Virus record (IMG/VR): IMGVR_UViG_3300034082_001881
Location: 1 to 51,606 of that record
Origin: a virus
Direction: 5' to 3' (one strand)
DNA: 51,606 nucleotides
Both the position numbers and the translations under genes were made by a program. Positions within the stretch are counted from its first letter, which is position 1, and every line of letters begins with the position of its first letter. Below are positions 16,028-24,124 of this stretch, piece after piece. The notes below the pieces were generated by a model. It searched no databases and was not told where the DNA came from. It saw only the letters and a list, made by a program, of their open reading frames with translations.

Positions 16028-17161
16028 ATGGAAAATTTAAATAGTGTATGTTATGTTGGAATAATCGGAGAGATTATACCAATAGAAGGTGCGGATAACA
16101 TTGAACTTGCATTGGTTGGTGGTTGGCAAGCCATTACTAAGAAAGGTGAATACAGTGTTGGTGATAAGGTTGTTGTTGCAACTACCGATGCGGTAATCCC
16201 CGTTGAATTATCTGATTTAATGGGTGTAACTAATTACCTAAGAAAAGGTCAAAGAGTTCGTACCGTTAAACTTCGTAAAGTTTACTCTGAGTGTTTAATT
16301 ATGAGTAAGAATACTATTCCTGCTTTAAGAAAATACCCCACTCTTACAGAAGGAGAAGATTTAATGGAACTATTAGGTATCACCAAATACGAACCACCAG
16401 TTAAGATGGTTGAGATGAGTGTTGGGGGTAGAAAATTCAAGTACCACCAAAACCCTAACTTCCACGTTTACTACAAATTCCCAAATATGAAAAATGTACC
16501 GGATATGTTTAATGAGGACGATGAGGTATGTATTACTCGTAAATTACACGGGACCAATGCTCGTTACGGAATTGTAAGGAAGAAAAAACTTTCATTCTTA
16601 GATAAGATTCGTGGATGGTTTGGTAATCAATGGATTGGATATGAATATGTTGTGGGTAGCCATAATGTAGAAAAAGGTTCTGATTCACAAGGATTTTATG
16701 ATAGAAATGTGTGGGAAGACATAGCAATAAAATACGATATTCGTAGAAAACTTTGGGATCACGTTAAAGATGTTTATTCACCTGATGGGATAGGTTCTGG
16801 TTTTATTATCTATGGTGAGATCTTCGGACACGGAATCCAAAAGAATTATGATTATGGTTTAACGGAGATTCGTTTTGCTGGTTTTGATGTTGAGGTTGAT
16901 GGACATTATGAAGATAATTTAAGTCAAACAACACACTTCCAATGTTTAGAATTAGATGAGGTTGAAACATTATATTCAGGTCCTTGGTCAAAAGAAAAAC
17001 AAGATAAATACGTGTTCGGTAACTATATTCAAGGGACTAAAGTTCCTCACGAAGGTGTTGTTGTTAAATCTTTGGATGGTAGTAGACACAAAATTGCTAA
17101 AATCATTAACCCTGATTATTTGATAGCAAGTGAGAAAAATAATTACGGTGATTCACATTAA
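16028..17161 (+). CDS. RNA ligase, DRB0094/Rnl5-like with N-terminal OB fold
   Basis: This 377-residue protein has an N-terminal OB-like region (residues 1-110) followed by a nucleotidyltransferase core. Motif I is K172-L-H-G-T-N (ITRKLHGTNARYG), motif III-like is FIIYGEIFGHGI, motif IV is HEGVVVKS and motif V is HKIAKIINPDY. The N-terminal placement of the OB domain matches the DRB0094 (Rnl5) group rather than T4 Rnl1 or Rnl2. It would seal nicked or cut RNA, probably tRNA, after end-healing by kinase and phosphatase partners. It is last in the 15259 operon. Confidence 0.9.
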   Translation: MENLNSVCYVGIIGEIIPIEGADNIELALVGGWQAITKKGEYSVGDKVVVATTDAVIPVELSDLMGVTNYLRKGQRVRTVKLRKVYSECLIMSKNTIPALRKYPTLTEGEDLMELLGITKYEPPVKMVEMSVGGRKFKYHQNPNFHVYYKFPNMKNVPDMFNEDDEVCITRKLHGTNARYGIVRKKKLSFLDKIRGWFGNQWIGYEYVVGSHNVEKGSDSQGFYDRNVWEDIAIKYDIRRKLWDHVKDVYSPDGIGSGFIIYGEIFGHGIQKNYDYGLTEIRFAGFDVEVDGHYEDNLSQTTHFQCLELDEVETLYSGPWSKEKQDKYVFGNYIQGTKVPHEGVVVKSLDGSRHKIAKIINPDYLIASEKNNYGDSH

Positions 17162-17199
17162 AATATATTAATTTATATTAGTTTTTTTCTATTAGTAAT

Positions 17200-17208
17200 A
17201 TATTTATA
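17200..17208 (+). promoter_or_regulatory. Class B promoter box for the 17213 gene
   Basis: ATATTTATA ends 4 nt before the ATG at 17213. Confidence 0.55.
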
Positions 17209-17212
17209 TTAT

Positions 17213-17383
17213 ATGGGACGATTAAAAAAATACAAAACGGAAGAGGAGAAAAAAGAGGCTCAAAAAAAATGGGCTAATCAGTATTACCATCGTAACAAAG
17301 AACGAATAAATAAAATTGCTATGGAGAAATATTATGAACTACAAAAAAGTGTACGACCAGATAATCCTGAGGGCGAAGAGTGA
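17213..17383 (+). CDS. Small charged helical protein, 56 aa
   Basis: MGRLKKYKTEEEKKEAQKKW continues as NQYYHRNKERINKIAMEKYY, a highly basic helix. The pattern 'KYKTEEEKKEAQKKWANQYYHRNKERI' is that of short phage/HNH-associated helical peptides. It has a class B box 4 nt upstream, and its last 50 nt overlap the HNH gene in another frame, which may reflect insertion of the endonuclease gene into or next to it. Confidence 0.6.
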   Translation: MGRLKKYKTEEEKKEAQKKWANQYYHRNKERINKIAMEKYYELQKSVRPDNPEGEE

Positions 17384-18056
17384 AAATAGAATTAAAAATT
17401 GTGGGGTATACTATGAATCACACCACATAATCCCAAAATGTTTGGGTGGTGAAGGAAAAACTGTAGAGTGGAAAACACACCCAAACATTGTATTATTAAC
17501 AGCAAAGGAACATTTTATTGCTCATTTATTACTTTGTGAGATACATCCTGATGAATACAAATTGAAATTTGCGTTATGGGGTATGTGTAACCAAGATAGG
17601 AATGGTATGAGATATAAAGTAAACTCAAGACAATACCAAAGGATCCGAAACGAGTTCTCAAAGTTAATCTCAAAAAAATACAAAGGTCGTCCTGCTCATA
17701 ATAAAGGAAAACCAAATCCAAAAACCGCATTATCTAAAATAGGCATACCAAGACCAGATTTATCGGAAAGAAATAGGTTAAGAAAGGGAACACCTAAAAA
17801 CATTCCTGAGGGATATGTAAGCCCTTTAAAAGGTGTAAAACAAAGTGATGATTTAATAAAAAAACGATCGGAGTCAAAAAAGAGAAATGGTAAATGTGTT
17901 CTACAATTTGATTTAGATGGTAATTTTTTAAAAAAATATGATTGTATGACTGATGCCTTTAATTGGATGAAGGACAATAATATTAAAGGTGATATTAAAT
18001 CTAATTTATCAAATAAAACAAAAAAATCGGGCGGATTTATTTGGAAGTATGAATAA
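17334..18056 (+). CDS. HNH homing endonuclease with NUMOD domains
   Basis: A 240-residue protein starting MNYKKVYDQIILRAKSENRI. YESHHIIPKCLGGEG (about residue 27) is the HNH core, with a downstream EHFIAHLLLCEIH supplying the second half. Residues about 120-165 have a NUMOD3-like basic repeat (GRPAHNKGKPNPKTALSKIG), and the C-terminus (VLQFDLDGNFLKKYD...GGFIWKYE) is a NUMOD1-like DNA-binding motif. The start at 17334 is chosen over 17316. This is a mobile genetic element of its own, expected to cut phage genomes that lack it. Confidence 0.9.
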   Translation: MNYKKVYDQIILRAKSENRIKNCGVYYESHHIIPKCLGGEGKTVEWKTHPNIVLLTAKEHFIAHLLLCEIHPDEYKLKFALWGMCNQDRNGMRYKVNSRQYQRIRNEFSKLISKKYKGRPAHNKGKPNPKTALSKIGIPRPDLSERNRLRKGTPKNIPEGYVSPLKGVKQSDDLIKKRSESKKRNGKCVLQFDLDGNFLKKYDCMTDAFNWMKDNNIKGDIKSNLSNKTKKSGGFIWKYE

Positions 18057-18083
18057 TTTTACTTATTATTAAAAAAATAACAG

Positions 18084-18356
18084 ATGGCTTGGATAAATGT
18101 TAATATTGATTTAGATGATATCTATGACGAAATGGATCGTCAAGATAAAATGGGTATGGCGGAATTGTTATATGATGATGGTATTTTAGATGAACATATA
18201 AATCCTAATATACGTAAAGTAGTTAGAGGAGAACAAGAATCGCCAGGTGAAGAAGAGTTGAGAGACAACTTAACCAAGATATGGAACTCATATCATCAAT
18301 TAACAAACGAAGAGGAAGAATTGATTAAGAAAATTGCAGATAGATTACCTTTATAA
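18084..18356 (+). CDS. Unknown acidic protein, 90 aa
   Basis: A 90-residue protein starting MAWINVNIDLDDIYDEMDRQ, strongly acidic and helical, with a C-terminal NEEEELIKKIADRLP helix. It overlaps the next start by 1 nt. It resembles the DNA-mimic-like acidic proteins often seen in phages only in charge; no family is recognised. Confidence 0.75.
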   Translation: MAWINVNIDLDDIYDEMDRQDKMGMAELLYDDGILDEHINPNIRKVVRGEQESPGEEELRDNLTKIWNSYHQLTNEEEELIKKIADRLPL

Positions 18357-18556
18357 TGAAACAGGAGTTAAACACGTTTGCATTCTTTTCAAAGAACCTT
18401 TTATTTTACGCCATTATGATATGGATTGAAAAAGATTACAATCCACTTAATTGGTGGTTATTCAGTGGATTCTTTCAAATTGTAATAACAATAGTTTTTG
18501 AATTATATATACTTGGAACATCATTAGAAGAAAAAAATATAGAAAATGGGAATTAA
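18356..18556 (+). CDS. Small membrane protein, 66 aa
   Basis: Two hydrophobic segments are visible, NLLFYAIMIWI (residues 14-24) and WWLFSGFFQIVITIVFELYIL (33-53), ending in a short charged tail. It overlaps its upstream neighbour by 1 nt and the downstream gene by 11 nt. Probably an inner-membrane protein of unknown role. Confidence 0.7.
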   Translation: MKQELNTFAFFSKNLLFYAIMIWIEKDYNPLNWWLFSGFFQIVITIVFELYILGTSLEEKNIENGN

Positions 18557-19541
18557 AAAAATTAAAAAAGAAAACGAATTAGTTAATATTAGTTTAATTG
18601 ATTTGATGGGTAAACTAGATACTAGTAGTACTAAAAAATACACTCAATTTTTGGTTAAAATACTTATAAAAAGTTTTAACAACGATTCGAAATATGTACT
18701 TAAAGAAGCGTCACCAAGAGAAAGAAAACTTGATGAGGTTTTAGGTGATAATAGTTTTGATAGTTGGATGACAAAGAGATTGATTGGACACCTGTATGGT
18801 TGGGATGAGATGAATTTATTTGTTGAGTTTTGTGACTATATGGAGAGAGGTTTAACTAATGAAAAAGACATTAGTAAATACGATAGTTGGGATATGGTCT
18901 CAAGTGAGGTGTATATGGCTAAGAATCGTGATCTATTTAAAAAGGCAAAAAAAGAAGTAAAAGTTGTTTATGAGGATGATCAATATTTATGTATTAAACC
19001 ATTAACATATGAAGCATCTGTATCTTATGGGTATCAAACAAAATGGTGTACTGCTTCAGTTCATGACCCTAGTTACTTTTATAATCACTCAAGAGATGGA
19101 GTACTTGTATATGTAATTGATAAAATAAATAATTTTAAATTTGGGTTTTTCCATGGTAAACAACAAATTCATATCTACGATCAAAAAGATGATAGAATAG
19201 ATTCAATGGAGACAGGACTTCCGTTTGAATTATTACATAAGTTGTTTAGTGAAATAAAATCTGATGTTAAAGATAAAAATTTTAACTATAAGTTATTTAG
19301 TGAAAGTGAATTGGAAAAGTTAAAAAAATATCGTGGGTATGAGGAGCCGGAAGAAGAAATGGTTGGTCGTGAAGAACCAATACCGGTAGAAATGATGGGG
19401 GAGGGGATAATAAATCATGTACAAGAAAGAACCAATGACCTGGGCATTATTCAAGATGAAGGGTTAGAATATTTAAGACAAAGATTACAGACATTAAGAC
19501 CAAGAAACCCTATTGAGGTTGGTGATGATTTACCAATTTAA
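18546..19541 (+). CDS. Phage protein with TKWCTAS motif, 331 aa
   Basis: A 331-residue protein with basic N-terminal helices and a central motif, 'SYGYQTKWCTASVHDPSYFYNHSRDGVLVYVID', recognisable in many phage hypothetical proteins as the pattern G-xx-T-K/R-W-C-T-S...F...Y...G-x-L-Y. That pattern also occurs in PcfJ-like proteins. No enzymatic function is established. The C-terminal 80 residues are acidic and may be flexible. It is in a compact run with the 18084 and 18356 genes. Confidence 0.75.
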   Translation: MGIKKIKKENELVNISLIDLMGKLDTSSTKKYTQFLVKILIKSFNNDSKYVLKEASPRERKLDEVLGDNSFDSWMTKRLIGHLYGWDEMNLFVEFCDYMERGLTNEKDISKYDSWDMVSSEVYMAKNRDLFKKAKKEVKVVYEDDQYLCIKPLTYEASVSYGYQTKWCTASVHDPSYFYNHSRDGVLVYVIDKINNFKFGFFHGKQQIHIYDQKDDRIDSMETGLPFELLHKLFSEIKSDVKDKNFNYKLFSESELEKLKKYRGYEEPEEEMVGREEPIPVEMMGEGIINHVQERTNDLGIIQDEGLEYLRQRLQTLRPRNPIEVGDDLPI

Positions 19542-19552
19542 AAAAATATAAT

Positions 19553-19744
19553 ATGAAAACATTTACATTAGATGATGATCAGGTTAAAAAATTGGATGAG
19601 TGGAAAGAACACATAAAGGTTATCTACGGTGAATATGGTCAGTATGAATATAAATTCACCTCAAATGGTATTGGACAAATAGTAGAGGTCTATAGTAAAT
19701 TAGCAAATGCAACTTTAGATCTTACAGATGTGAGTAAATGGTAA
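19553..19744 (+). CDS. Small unknown protein, 63 aa
   Basis: MKTFTLDDDQVKKLDEWKEH continues with a Tyr-rich beta segment (YGEYGQYEYKFTSNGIGQI). It starts 11 nt after the previous stop and is followed by a terminator, so it ends the operon. No family is recognised. Confidence 0.7.
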   Translation: MKTFTLDDDQVKKLDEWKEHIKVIYGEYGQYEYKFTSNGIGQIVEVYSKLANATLDLTDVSKW

Positions 19745-19755
19745 AACAAATTATA

Positions 19756-19785
19756 AAACCCCCTTCATTTTGATGGGGGTTTCTA
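19756..19785 (+). terminator. Rho-independent terminator
   Basis: AAACCCCC (19756-19763) pairs with GGGGGTTT (19775-19782) around an 11-nt loop; a T-rich tract follows. Confidence 0.88.
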
Positions 19786-19794
19786 TTTTATCAC

Positions 19795-19803
19795 ATATTT
19801 ATA
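19795..19803 (+). promoter_or_regulatory. Class B promoter box for the 19817 gene
   Basis: ATATTTATA ends 13 nt before the ATG at 19817. Confidence 0.55.
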
Positions 19804-19816
19804 TTAAAAACATTTT

Positions 19817-21313
19817 ATGAAAGATAAAAAACTTATACTTGAGGAGTTAAATAGGATTAAAAACCTTATGGGTTACGATCGTTCTAAGACATTAAATGAA
19901 CAAGAAGGTTATGAAGGTTATGCTGATATATTAAAAAGTTTAGATAGTGATTCCGGTACTAATATTTATGGGACTTCAGATGGTAAACCAAGAAGATTTA
20001 GGACACCAGATGGTGATATTTTTGATTCTGCCGTTGATAAAGGAAAAACACCTAAAGGTTCAAAATGGATTAATAAACCTGAAAAGGTTATTGATGCGGT
20101 AAAAGATGTTGCGTCTAATAAAAACGTTCAAACTGCAACAAACACTGTTGGAGGAGGTAAAGTAGTAAAATCAGTCACAGGTATAGGAAAAAATGCTGCG
20201 TCAAGTGCTGAAGTTGCAGGAGCCGAATCTGCGGTAGGTGCTGAAGTTGCGGGAGCGGAAGCTGCGGTAGGAGCGGAAGCTGCGGTAGGAGCAGAAGCTG
20301 CGGCGGTAGGTGCGGAAACTGCGGCGGTAGTAGGAGGAGCGGAAACCGCGGCAGTAGTAGGAGGAGCGGAAGCTGCGGCGGTGGTAGGAGGAGCGGAAGC
20401 TGCGGCGGTGGTAGGTACTGAGGTCGCGGTAGGGGCAGGAGCGGCCGCTGCGGTTGGTGGTGGTGAAGCGGCAGCGGCTGCGGCTACTTTTTTAGGTTTA
20501 GGTCCTGTTGGTTGGGCAATAATTGGTGTTGCGAGTATCGCGGCTTTAGGTGTTTGGGCGTACACAAAAGACGATAAAATGGGTATGGTTGAAAAATTAT
20601 TTGATATTTGTCAATCAAGTAGTGACAAGGATAAGTGGAAAAGATATATGAGTGATACAGAGGTTAAAAAGAATTCAGGGATATTATATCATGCCATGGA
20701 AGGTTTGGGTACAGATGAAGAAGCGGTTTACGGTGTATTCAAATCATTTAAAAGTCCTGGTGATTTTTGTGCGGTAGGTGAAAAATATGAAAATACATTT
20801 GGAGAATCTTTGTTAGAGGCGTTAAATGGTGATTTTGATTATGGTTGGGAAGGCATTGCTGAACCATTAGTTGATATGACTAAAAAATACGCACAAACTG
20901 AATCTGAAGAATATTGTAAAGATCACGTTGAAGAATGTGCTGAGAATTTAAAAAAATATTGTAAAAAAATACCTAACGATCCTAAATGTAACGTTTTACA
21001 ATCAGAAGATTTATTAGTAAAGGCTAAAAAATGTGGTCATAAATCTGTGGAAGATTATAAAAACTCTGATTGGAAATGTGATCCAAGTTCATCAGGTGGT
21101 GGTAATGACGGGACAGGAAAAAGTGAGTATGTGAATTGTAATGGTGAATATCATAAAGGATGTAAAGGACCAAGAATAGTGCAATTACAAAAATGTTTAG
21201 GTGTTGGTGTTGATGGTAAGTTCGGAGAAGAAACGGAAAAGGCATTAGAAGAAAAAACAAAGAACAAAACCATCAATGACGAAGATGTTAAGAAAATATG
21301 TGGTAAAAAGTAA
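19817..21313 (+). CDS. Tagged Ala/Val-rich protein with membrane segment, annexin-like and peptidoglycan-binding parts, 498 aa
   Basis: Residues 1-20, MKDKKLILEELNRIKNLMGY, match the tag of the 43581 protein, followed by a LNEQE site. Residues 130-225 are Ala/Val/Gly repeats (AVVGGAEAAAV type). FLGLGPVGWAIIGVASIAALGVWAY (225-249) is a strong transmembrane helix. AMEGLGTDEEAVYGVF (293-308) looks like an annexin repeat's GxGTDE loop. AKKCGHKSVEDYKNSDWKC (403-421) is shared with the 10251 protein, and 453-480 (RIVQLQKCLGVGVDGKFGEE) is a peptidoglycan-binding motif. It is probably a virion protein that engages membrane and murein on entry. The domain reading is by eye. Confidence 0.75.
   Translation: MKDKKLILEELNRIKNLMGYDRSKTLNEQEGYEGYADILKSLDSDSGTNIYGTSDGKPRRFRTPDGDIFDSAVDKGKTPKGSKWINKPEKVIDAVKDVASNKNVQTATNTVGGGKVVKSVTGIGKNAASSAEVAGAESAVGAEVAGAEAAVGAEAAVGAEAAAVGAETAAVVGGAETAAVVGGAEAAAVVGGAEAAAVVGTEVAVGAGAAAAVGGGEAAAAAATFLGLGPVGWAIIGVASIAALGVWAYTKDDKMGMVEKLFDICQSSSDKDKWKRYMSDTEVKKNSGILYHAMEGLGTDEEAVYGVFKSFKSPGDFCAVGEKYENTFGESLLEALNGDFDYGWEGIAEPLVDMTKKYAQTESEEYCKDHVEECAENLKKYCKKIPNDPKCNVLQSEDLLVKAKKCGHKSVEDYKNSDWKCDPSSSGGGNDGTGKSEYVNCNGEYHKGCKGPRIVQLQKCLGVGVDGKFGEETEKALEEKTKNKTINDEDVKKICGKK
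20209..20490 (+). repeat. GC-rich minisatellite encoding Ala/Val/Gly/Glu repeats
   Basis: Imperfect tandem units of about 15-30 bp (GCGGTAGGAGCGGAAGCT type) stand out as GC-rich in an AT-rich genome. The repeat is in frame and encodes AVGAEAAV and AVVGGAEAA units. A Pro/Ala-rich open frame on the other strand is a by-product. Confidence 0.9.
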
Positions 21314-21330
21314 AATATTAACACATTTTT

Positions 21331-21362
21331 AAACCCCATCTTACCAGGTGGGGTTTTTTATT
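21331..21362 (+). terminator. Rho-independent terminator after the 19817 gene
   Basis: AAACCCCATC (21331-21340) and GGTGGGGTTT (21347-21356) pair around a TTACCA loop, with a T run after. Confidence 0.92.
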
Positions 21363-21376
21363 TGGAATTAATTCAC

Positions 21377-21384
21377 TATATTTG
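21377..21384 (+). promoter_or_regulatory. Class A -7 box for the 21389 gene
   Basis: TATATTTG ends 4 nt before the ATG at 21389. A TTG at 21362 is too close to fit the usual spacing. Confidence 0.5.
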
Positions 21385-21388
21385 CAAT

Positions 21389-21502
21389 ATGGTAGGACTT
21401 ATACTTTTTTTGTTAATCATAATAATCTCTGTTTTTATGGGGAAAATTAATAAAGATAAGGACCATCCATTTAATAAGTTTATAAATGATAGGAGAAAAT
21501 AA
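21389..21502 (+). CDS. Single-pass membrane microprotein, 37 aa
   Basis: MVGLILFLLIIIISVFMGKI is a hydrophobic helix followed by a charged tail (NKDKDHPFNKFINDRRK). The ATG is 4 nt after a class A box and the stop overlaps the start of the next gene by 17 nt, both of which support it as a real gene. Function unknown. Confidence 0.6.
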   Translation: MVGLILFLLIIIISVFMGKINKDKDHPFNKFINDRRK

Positions 21503-21761
21503 AATATTTGTTATTTTAAATTTTTTAGATACACATTATGGTGAATTAGTGTGTAGTCCAAAAAATCTTTGTTATCATAAAGAAGGTGAGATTTATTTTA
21601 GATTTAACATAAAAGAAAAGGTTATATATTTGGAATATAAAAATTTTGTTCAACCAATATGTAAAGCGTTAAACATTGATGATGAAATGTTAGATGACTT
21701 ATATGAGATAATTGAAGAATGGATTGAATATGTTTTTAAAATTAAAGGATCAATAATGTAA
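21486..21761 (+). CDS. Unknown protein, 91 aa
   Basis: MIGENKIFVILNFLDTHYGE begins a 91-residue protein with a beta-rich first half and an acidic C-terminal helix (DEMLDDLYEIIEEWIEYVF). It overlaps the membrane microprotein gene and ends 2 nt before the HAD gene. No family is recognised. Confidence 0.7.
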   Translation: MIGENKIFVILNFLDTHYGELVCSPKNLCYHKEGEIYFRFNIKEKVIYLEYKNFVQPICKALNIDDEMLDDLYEIIEEWIEYVFKIKGSIM

Positions 21762-21763
21762 TT

Positions 21764-22348
21764 ATGAAAGTATTAGTTCTAGATAACGATGGTGTAATTT
21801 GTCTCTCCAACAATTGGGGTGGACGAACAAAGAAATGGGCGAAATATCGTTCAGCAAATCCTGATTCAAGTAAGGAACGTAAAGATGCTCCGGTATCTGT
21901 AAGATTTGATGACTTTGATAAGAAAGCGGTTAAAATCCTTAATGAGATCCTTGAAGAGACAGGTGCTGAAATTGTTGTATCGTCTGATTGGAAATTACAC
22001 GCAACTCTTGAAGAACTTGGTGACTACTACGAAAGTCAGGGGATCATCAAACGACCAATTGCGGTAACTACTAATCTTGGTCAGTGTACTTGGTATAACG
22101 ATCAAGTTTGGGTTTGGTCACCAAGATGGAATTTGGAAATGACTCGTGTTATTGAGATTACCCAATACCTACACGATCACCCTGAAGTAACACATTGGGT
22201 TGCGGTTGACGATCTTAATATGGGTAAGAATGGTGAGGACTGGAAAAACTGGGGAATTGATAATTTTGTTTTAACTCCAAAAAGTAGTGAAGGTATTAAA
22301 CAATTAAGTATTAAAGAAAAAATATTAAAGTTTCTGAGAGATGAGTAA
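21764..22348 (+). CDS. HAD-superfamily phosphatase, Swiss-army-knife RNA-repair type
   Basis: At 194 residues this HAD domain has the catalytic DxD (D7, D9 in VLVLDNDGVI), motif II VSSDW and the late acidic VAVDDLNMG loop. The layout and the IVVSSDWKLH stretch resemble HAD domains linked to RNA repair (HAD_SAK type), in which the enzyme removes 2'- or 3'-phosphates. This would match the RNA ligase and kinase elsewhere in the window. The family placement is moderate; HAD membership is solid. Confidence 0.82.
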   Translation: MKVLVLDNDGVICLSNNWGGRTKKWAKYRSANPDSSKERKDAPVSVRFDDFDKKAVKILNEILEETGAEIVVSSDWKLHATLEELGDYYESQGIIKRPIAVTTNLGQCTWYNDQVWVWSPRWNLEMTRVIEITQYLHDHPEVTHWVAVDDLNMGKNGEDWKNWGIDNFVLTPKSSEGIKQLSIKEKILKFLRDE

Positions 22349-22727
22349 AGATGAAATGAATGAATTTCTTGAATCTATAGGCGGGCTTGAGAATGGGTAT
22401 TACTCAGACAGACCAACTATTAAACACTGCGAGGTGTTTGATGTTGATAGTGGATGGTACCCATTGATTAAAGAACTGATTGAAGATCTAATAAAACTTG
22501 GTTGGGACAAACAATTATGTCAGGTTAAAGAAAAGTTTGGTGGGTTAAGATTTTACATCAATGCCGGATCTGATGAAATTTTTAAAAGAATAACATTGGC
22601 TGAAAATCAAAGTTATGAGATTTGTGAAACCTGTGGGGAAAAGGGAGATATGAGAACAGATATTGGTTGGTATAGAACATTATGTAATAAACATTATGAA
22701 GAACATAAATCAAATATTCAGAAATAA
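22341..22727 (+). CDS. Phage protein with zinc-finger-like CxxC, 128 aa
   Basis: GWYPLIKELIEDLIKLGWD and CQVKEKFGGLRFYIN are a pattern common in phage hypothetical proteins, followed by CETCGEKGDMR...LCNKHYEEH, a likely zinc site (CxxC...CxxH). It overlaps the HAD stop by 8 nt. The role is unknown. Confidence 0.78.
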   Translation: MSKDEMNEFLESIGGLENGYYSDRPTIKHCEVFDVDSGWYPLIKELIEDLIKLGWDKQLCQVKEKFGGLRFYINAGSDEIFKRITLAENQSYEICETCGEKGDMRTDIGWYRTLCNKHYEEHKSNIQK

Positions 22728-22737
22728 TAAACATCTA

Positions 22738-23010
22738 ATGGATGAACCTGAAGTTCAAGAACTTGTTGAGTACACAAGAGAACTTGAAGACGAGGTACTT
22801 CAAAGGAAGATTGAGGATTCATACGATAAAGAACATATGTTAAGATCTATGTTATTGGATATATTAACAAGTTGTCGTGACATGGAGGAAACAAACGAAT
22901 TATCAAAAAGATATCCTGGTATGTACGAAAAATGTGATTCTGAATCTTTAATTAAAAATTTAAAGAATTATATTATGGATATGAACGCAAAAAATGATTT
23001 AAGGATATGA
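22738..23010 (+). CDS. Unknown helical protein, 90 aa
   Basis: The frame is open from 22663 but that part overlaps the previous gene, so the ATG at 22738 (MDEPEVQELVEYTRELEDEV) is used. The protein is acidic and mostly helical. It overlaps the next start by 4 nt. Confidence 0.72.
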   Translation: MDEPEVQELVEYTRELEDEVLQRKIEDSYDKEHMLRSMLLDILTSCRDMEETNELSKRYPGMYEKCDSESLIKNLKNYIMDMNAKNDLRI

Positions 23011-23318
23011 ATAAGATTGGTTTAAGTGAAAATTGTTTTGGTGTTGATGTTGAGATAGATGATGAATCATTATTTATCCATGAGTACGACAATAGGAGTC
23101 CTGAGATAATAAATGATTTGCAGGATAAATTGATTGATAACCTAAGATCAATAAAAAATAAATTAAGTATGAATGATTGGACAGAGATTGTTCATTTGAT
23201 TCTCAATCATGGAGATGAGTTTGAGTATGATGTTGAGAATTCAACGGATTACGAATCTTGTGATCAGTGTGGTAATTGGAATCATAATCATATATATAAC
23301 AGAAAAAAAAATGAGTAG
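23007..23318 (+). CDS. Unknown protein with CDQCG motif, 103 aa
   Basis: MNKIGLSENCFGVDVEIDDE is followed by a helical middle and a C-terminal YESCDQCGNWNHNHIYN, which may bind zinc (CxxC...HxH). Translationally coupled to both neighbours by short overlaps. Confidence 0.72.
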   Translation: MNKIGLSENCFGVDVEIDDESLFIHEYDNRSPEIINDLQDKLIDNLRSIKNKLSMNDWTEIVHLILNHGDEFEYDVENSTDYESCDQCGNWNHNHIYNRKKNE

Positions 23319-23613
23319 AGTAAAATTATTTGTAATTGATGAGAAACCTTATCTTGGATCAACGGAAGAAATTTTTGTTGGGGATGACGCTATTGTAACG
23401 GTAAACGGACAATATCCAATGATTGTTAAGTGTGAAAACGAAACAGTATTAAATTTGATTAAGGATCCAAAATTAACCTTAACAAAAAGTTTTAAGATCC
23501 ATGCAAGACCAGATAAGTTGAAACTAACCCCTGAGGATATTGATAGAATATTATCTATTGATGAAGGTGTATGTGAGGTTGAAAATTTTGAAGGTAGTAT
23601 TAGGTTTATCTAA
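23311..23613 (+). CDS. Unknown protein, 100 aa
   Basis: The start at 23311 (MSRVKLFVIDEKPYLGSTEE) is chosen because the longer frame from 23209 reads through the previous gene. The product is a beta-rich protein; LTPEDIDRILSIDEGVCEVE near the end looks like a small helix-turn segment. No family is recognised. Confidence 0.72.
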   Translation: MSRVKLFVIDEKPYLGSTEEIFVGDDAIVTVNGQYPMIVKCENETVLNLIKDPKLTLTKSFKIHARPDKLKLTPEDIDRILSIDEGVCEVENFEGSIRFI

Positions 23614-23623
23614 AAATAATTCA

Positions 23624-23631
23624 TATCTTTG
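23624..23631 (+). promoter_or_regulatory. Class A -7 box for the 23645 gene
   Basis: TATCTTTG, 13 nt before the ATG; no clear TTG upstream. Confidence 0.4.
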
Positions 23632-23644
23632 ATAAAAATAAGAT

Positions 23645-23869
23645 ATGGTGAAAAAAGCTGAAATATTGAGTCAGGAGTTTAAACTCACGTTTGCGCAAGA
23701 TTCGGACTGCCTTAGTACGGAAGATCAATTCTTAACAATCAAAACTGATAACGGTGGTGGTGGTGACTTCTTTGTAATTGAAACAGAAAGATGGTCGTTT
23801 GATTCCTTTGATGAGTTAATTGAGTTGTTTAATAAGTTTAAAGAAAAACACGAAAAAATCAAAGAATAA
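23645..23869 (+). CDS. Unknown acidic protein, 74 aa
   Basis: MVKKAEILSQEFKLTFAQDS begins a small beta-rich acidic protein ending in a Lys/Glu helix. It starts the transcript that includes the two lipoprotein genes. No family is recognised. Confidence 0.7.
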   Translation: MVKKAEILSQEFKLTFAQDSDCLSTEDQFLTIKTDNGGGGDFFVIETERWSFDSFDELIELFNKFKEKHEKIKE

Positions 23870-23874
23870 AATTT

Positions 23875-24120
23875 ATGAAAAAATTAATGTTTATTATGTT
23901 ATTGGGTATAACTTCCTGTACCATGAAAGAATATAAGTATGAAATTCATGGTAAAGTTAATGTTTCTACTTCAGGTTCAAACCAAATGAGAGATGCGATA
24001 TGGTTAACGGACACAATTAGTTTTGATGGTGATACCGCATATTACTTTAATAGTGACGGGTCTCAGGTAAGAATTAGTCCACCATATACTTTAATTAACA
24101 AATCTTTAAATAAAAAATAG
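23875..24120 (+). CDS. Predicted lipoprotein, 81 aa
   Basis: MKKLMFIMLLGITSCTMKEY is a lipoprotein signal: Lys-Lys, a hydrophobic core and a lipobox LGITSC with the cysteine at residue 15. The mature part is about 67 residues and beta-rich. Phage-encoded lipoproteins often block superinfection by binding a receptor or channel; that role is inferred, not shown. Paired with a second lipoprotein gene 4 nt downstream. Confidence 0.78.
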   Translation: MKKLMFIMLLGITSCTMKEYKYEIHGKVNVSTSGSNQMRDAIWLTDTISFDGDTAYYFNSDGSQVRISPPYTLINKSLNKK

Positions 24121-24124
24121 TAAA

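Noticed and set aside
20128-20565. Minus-strand Ala/Pro/Thr-rich frame
   Set aside because: It is the complement of the Ala/Val repeat in the 19817 gene.
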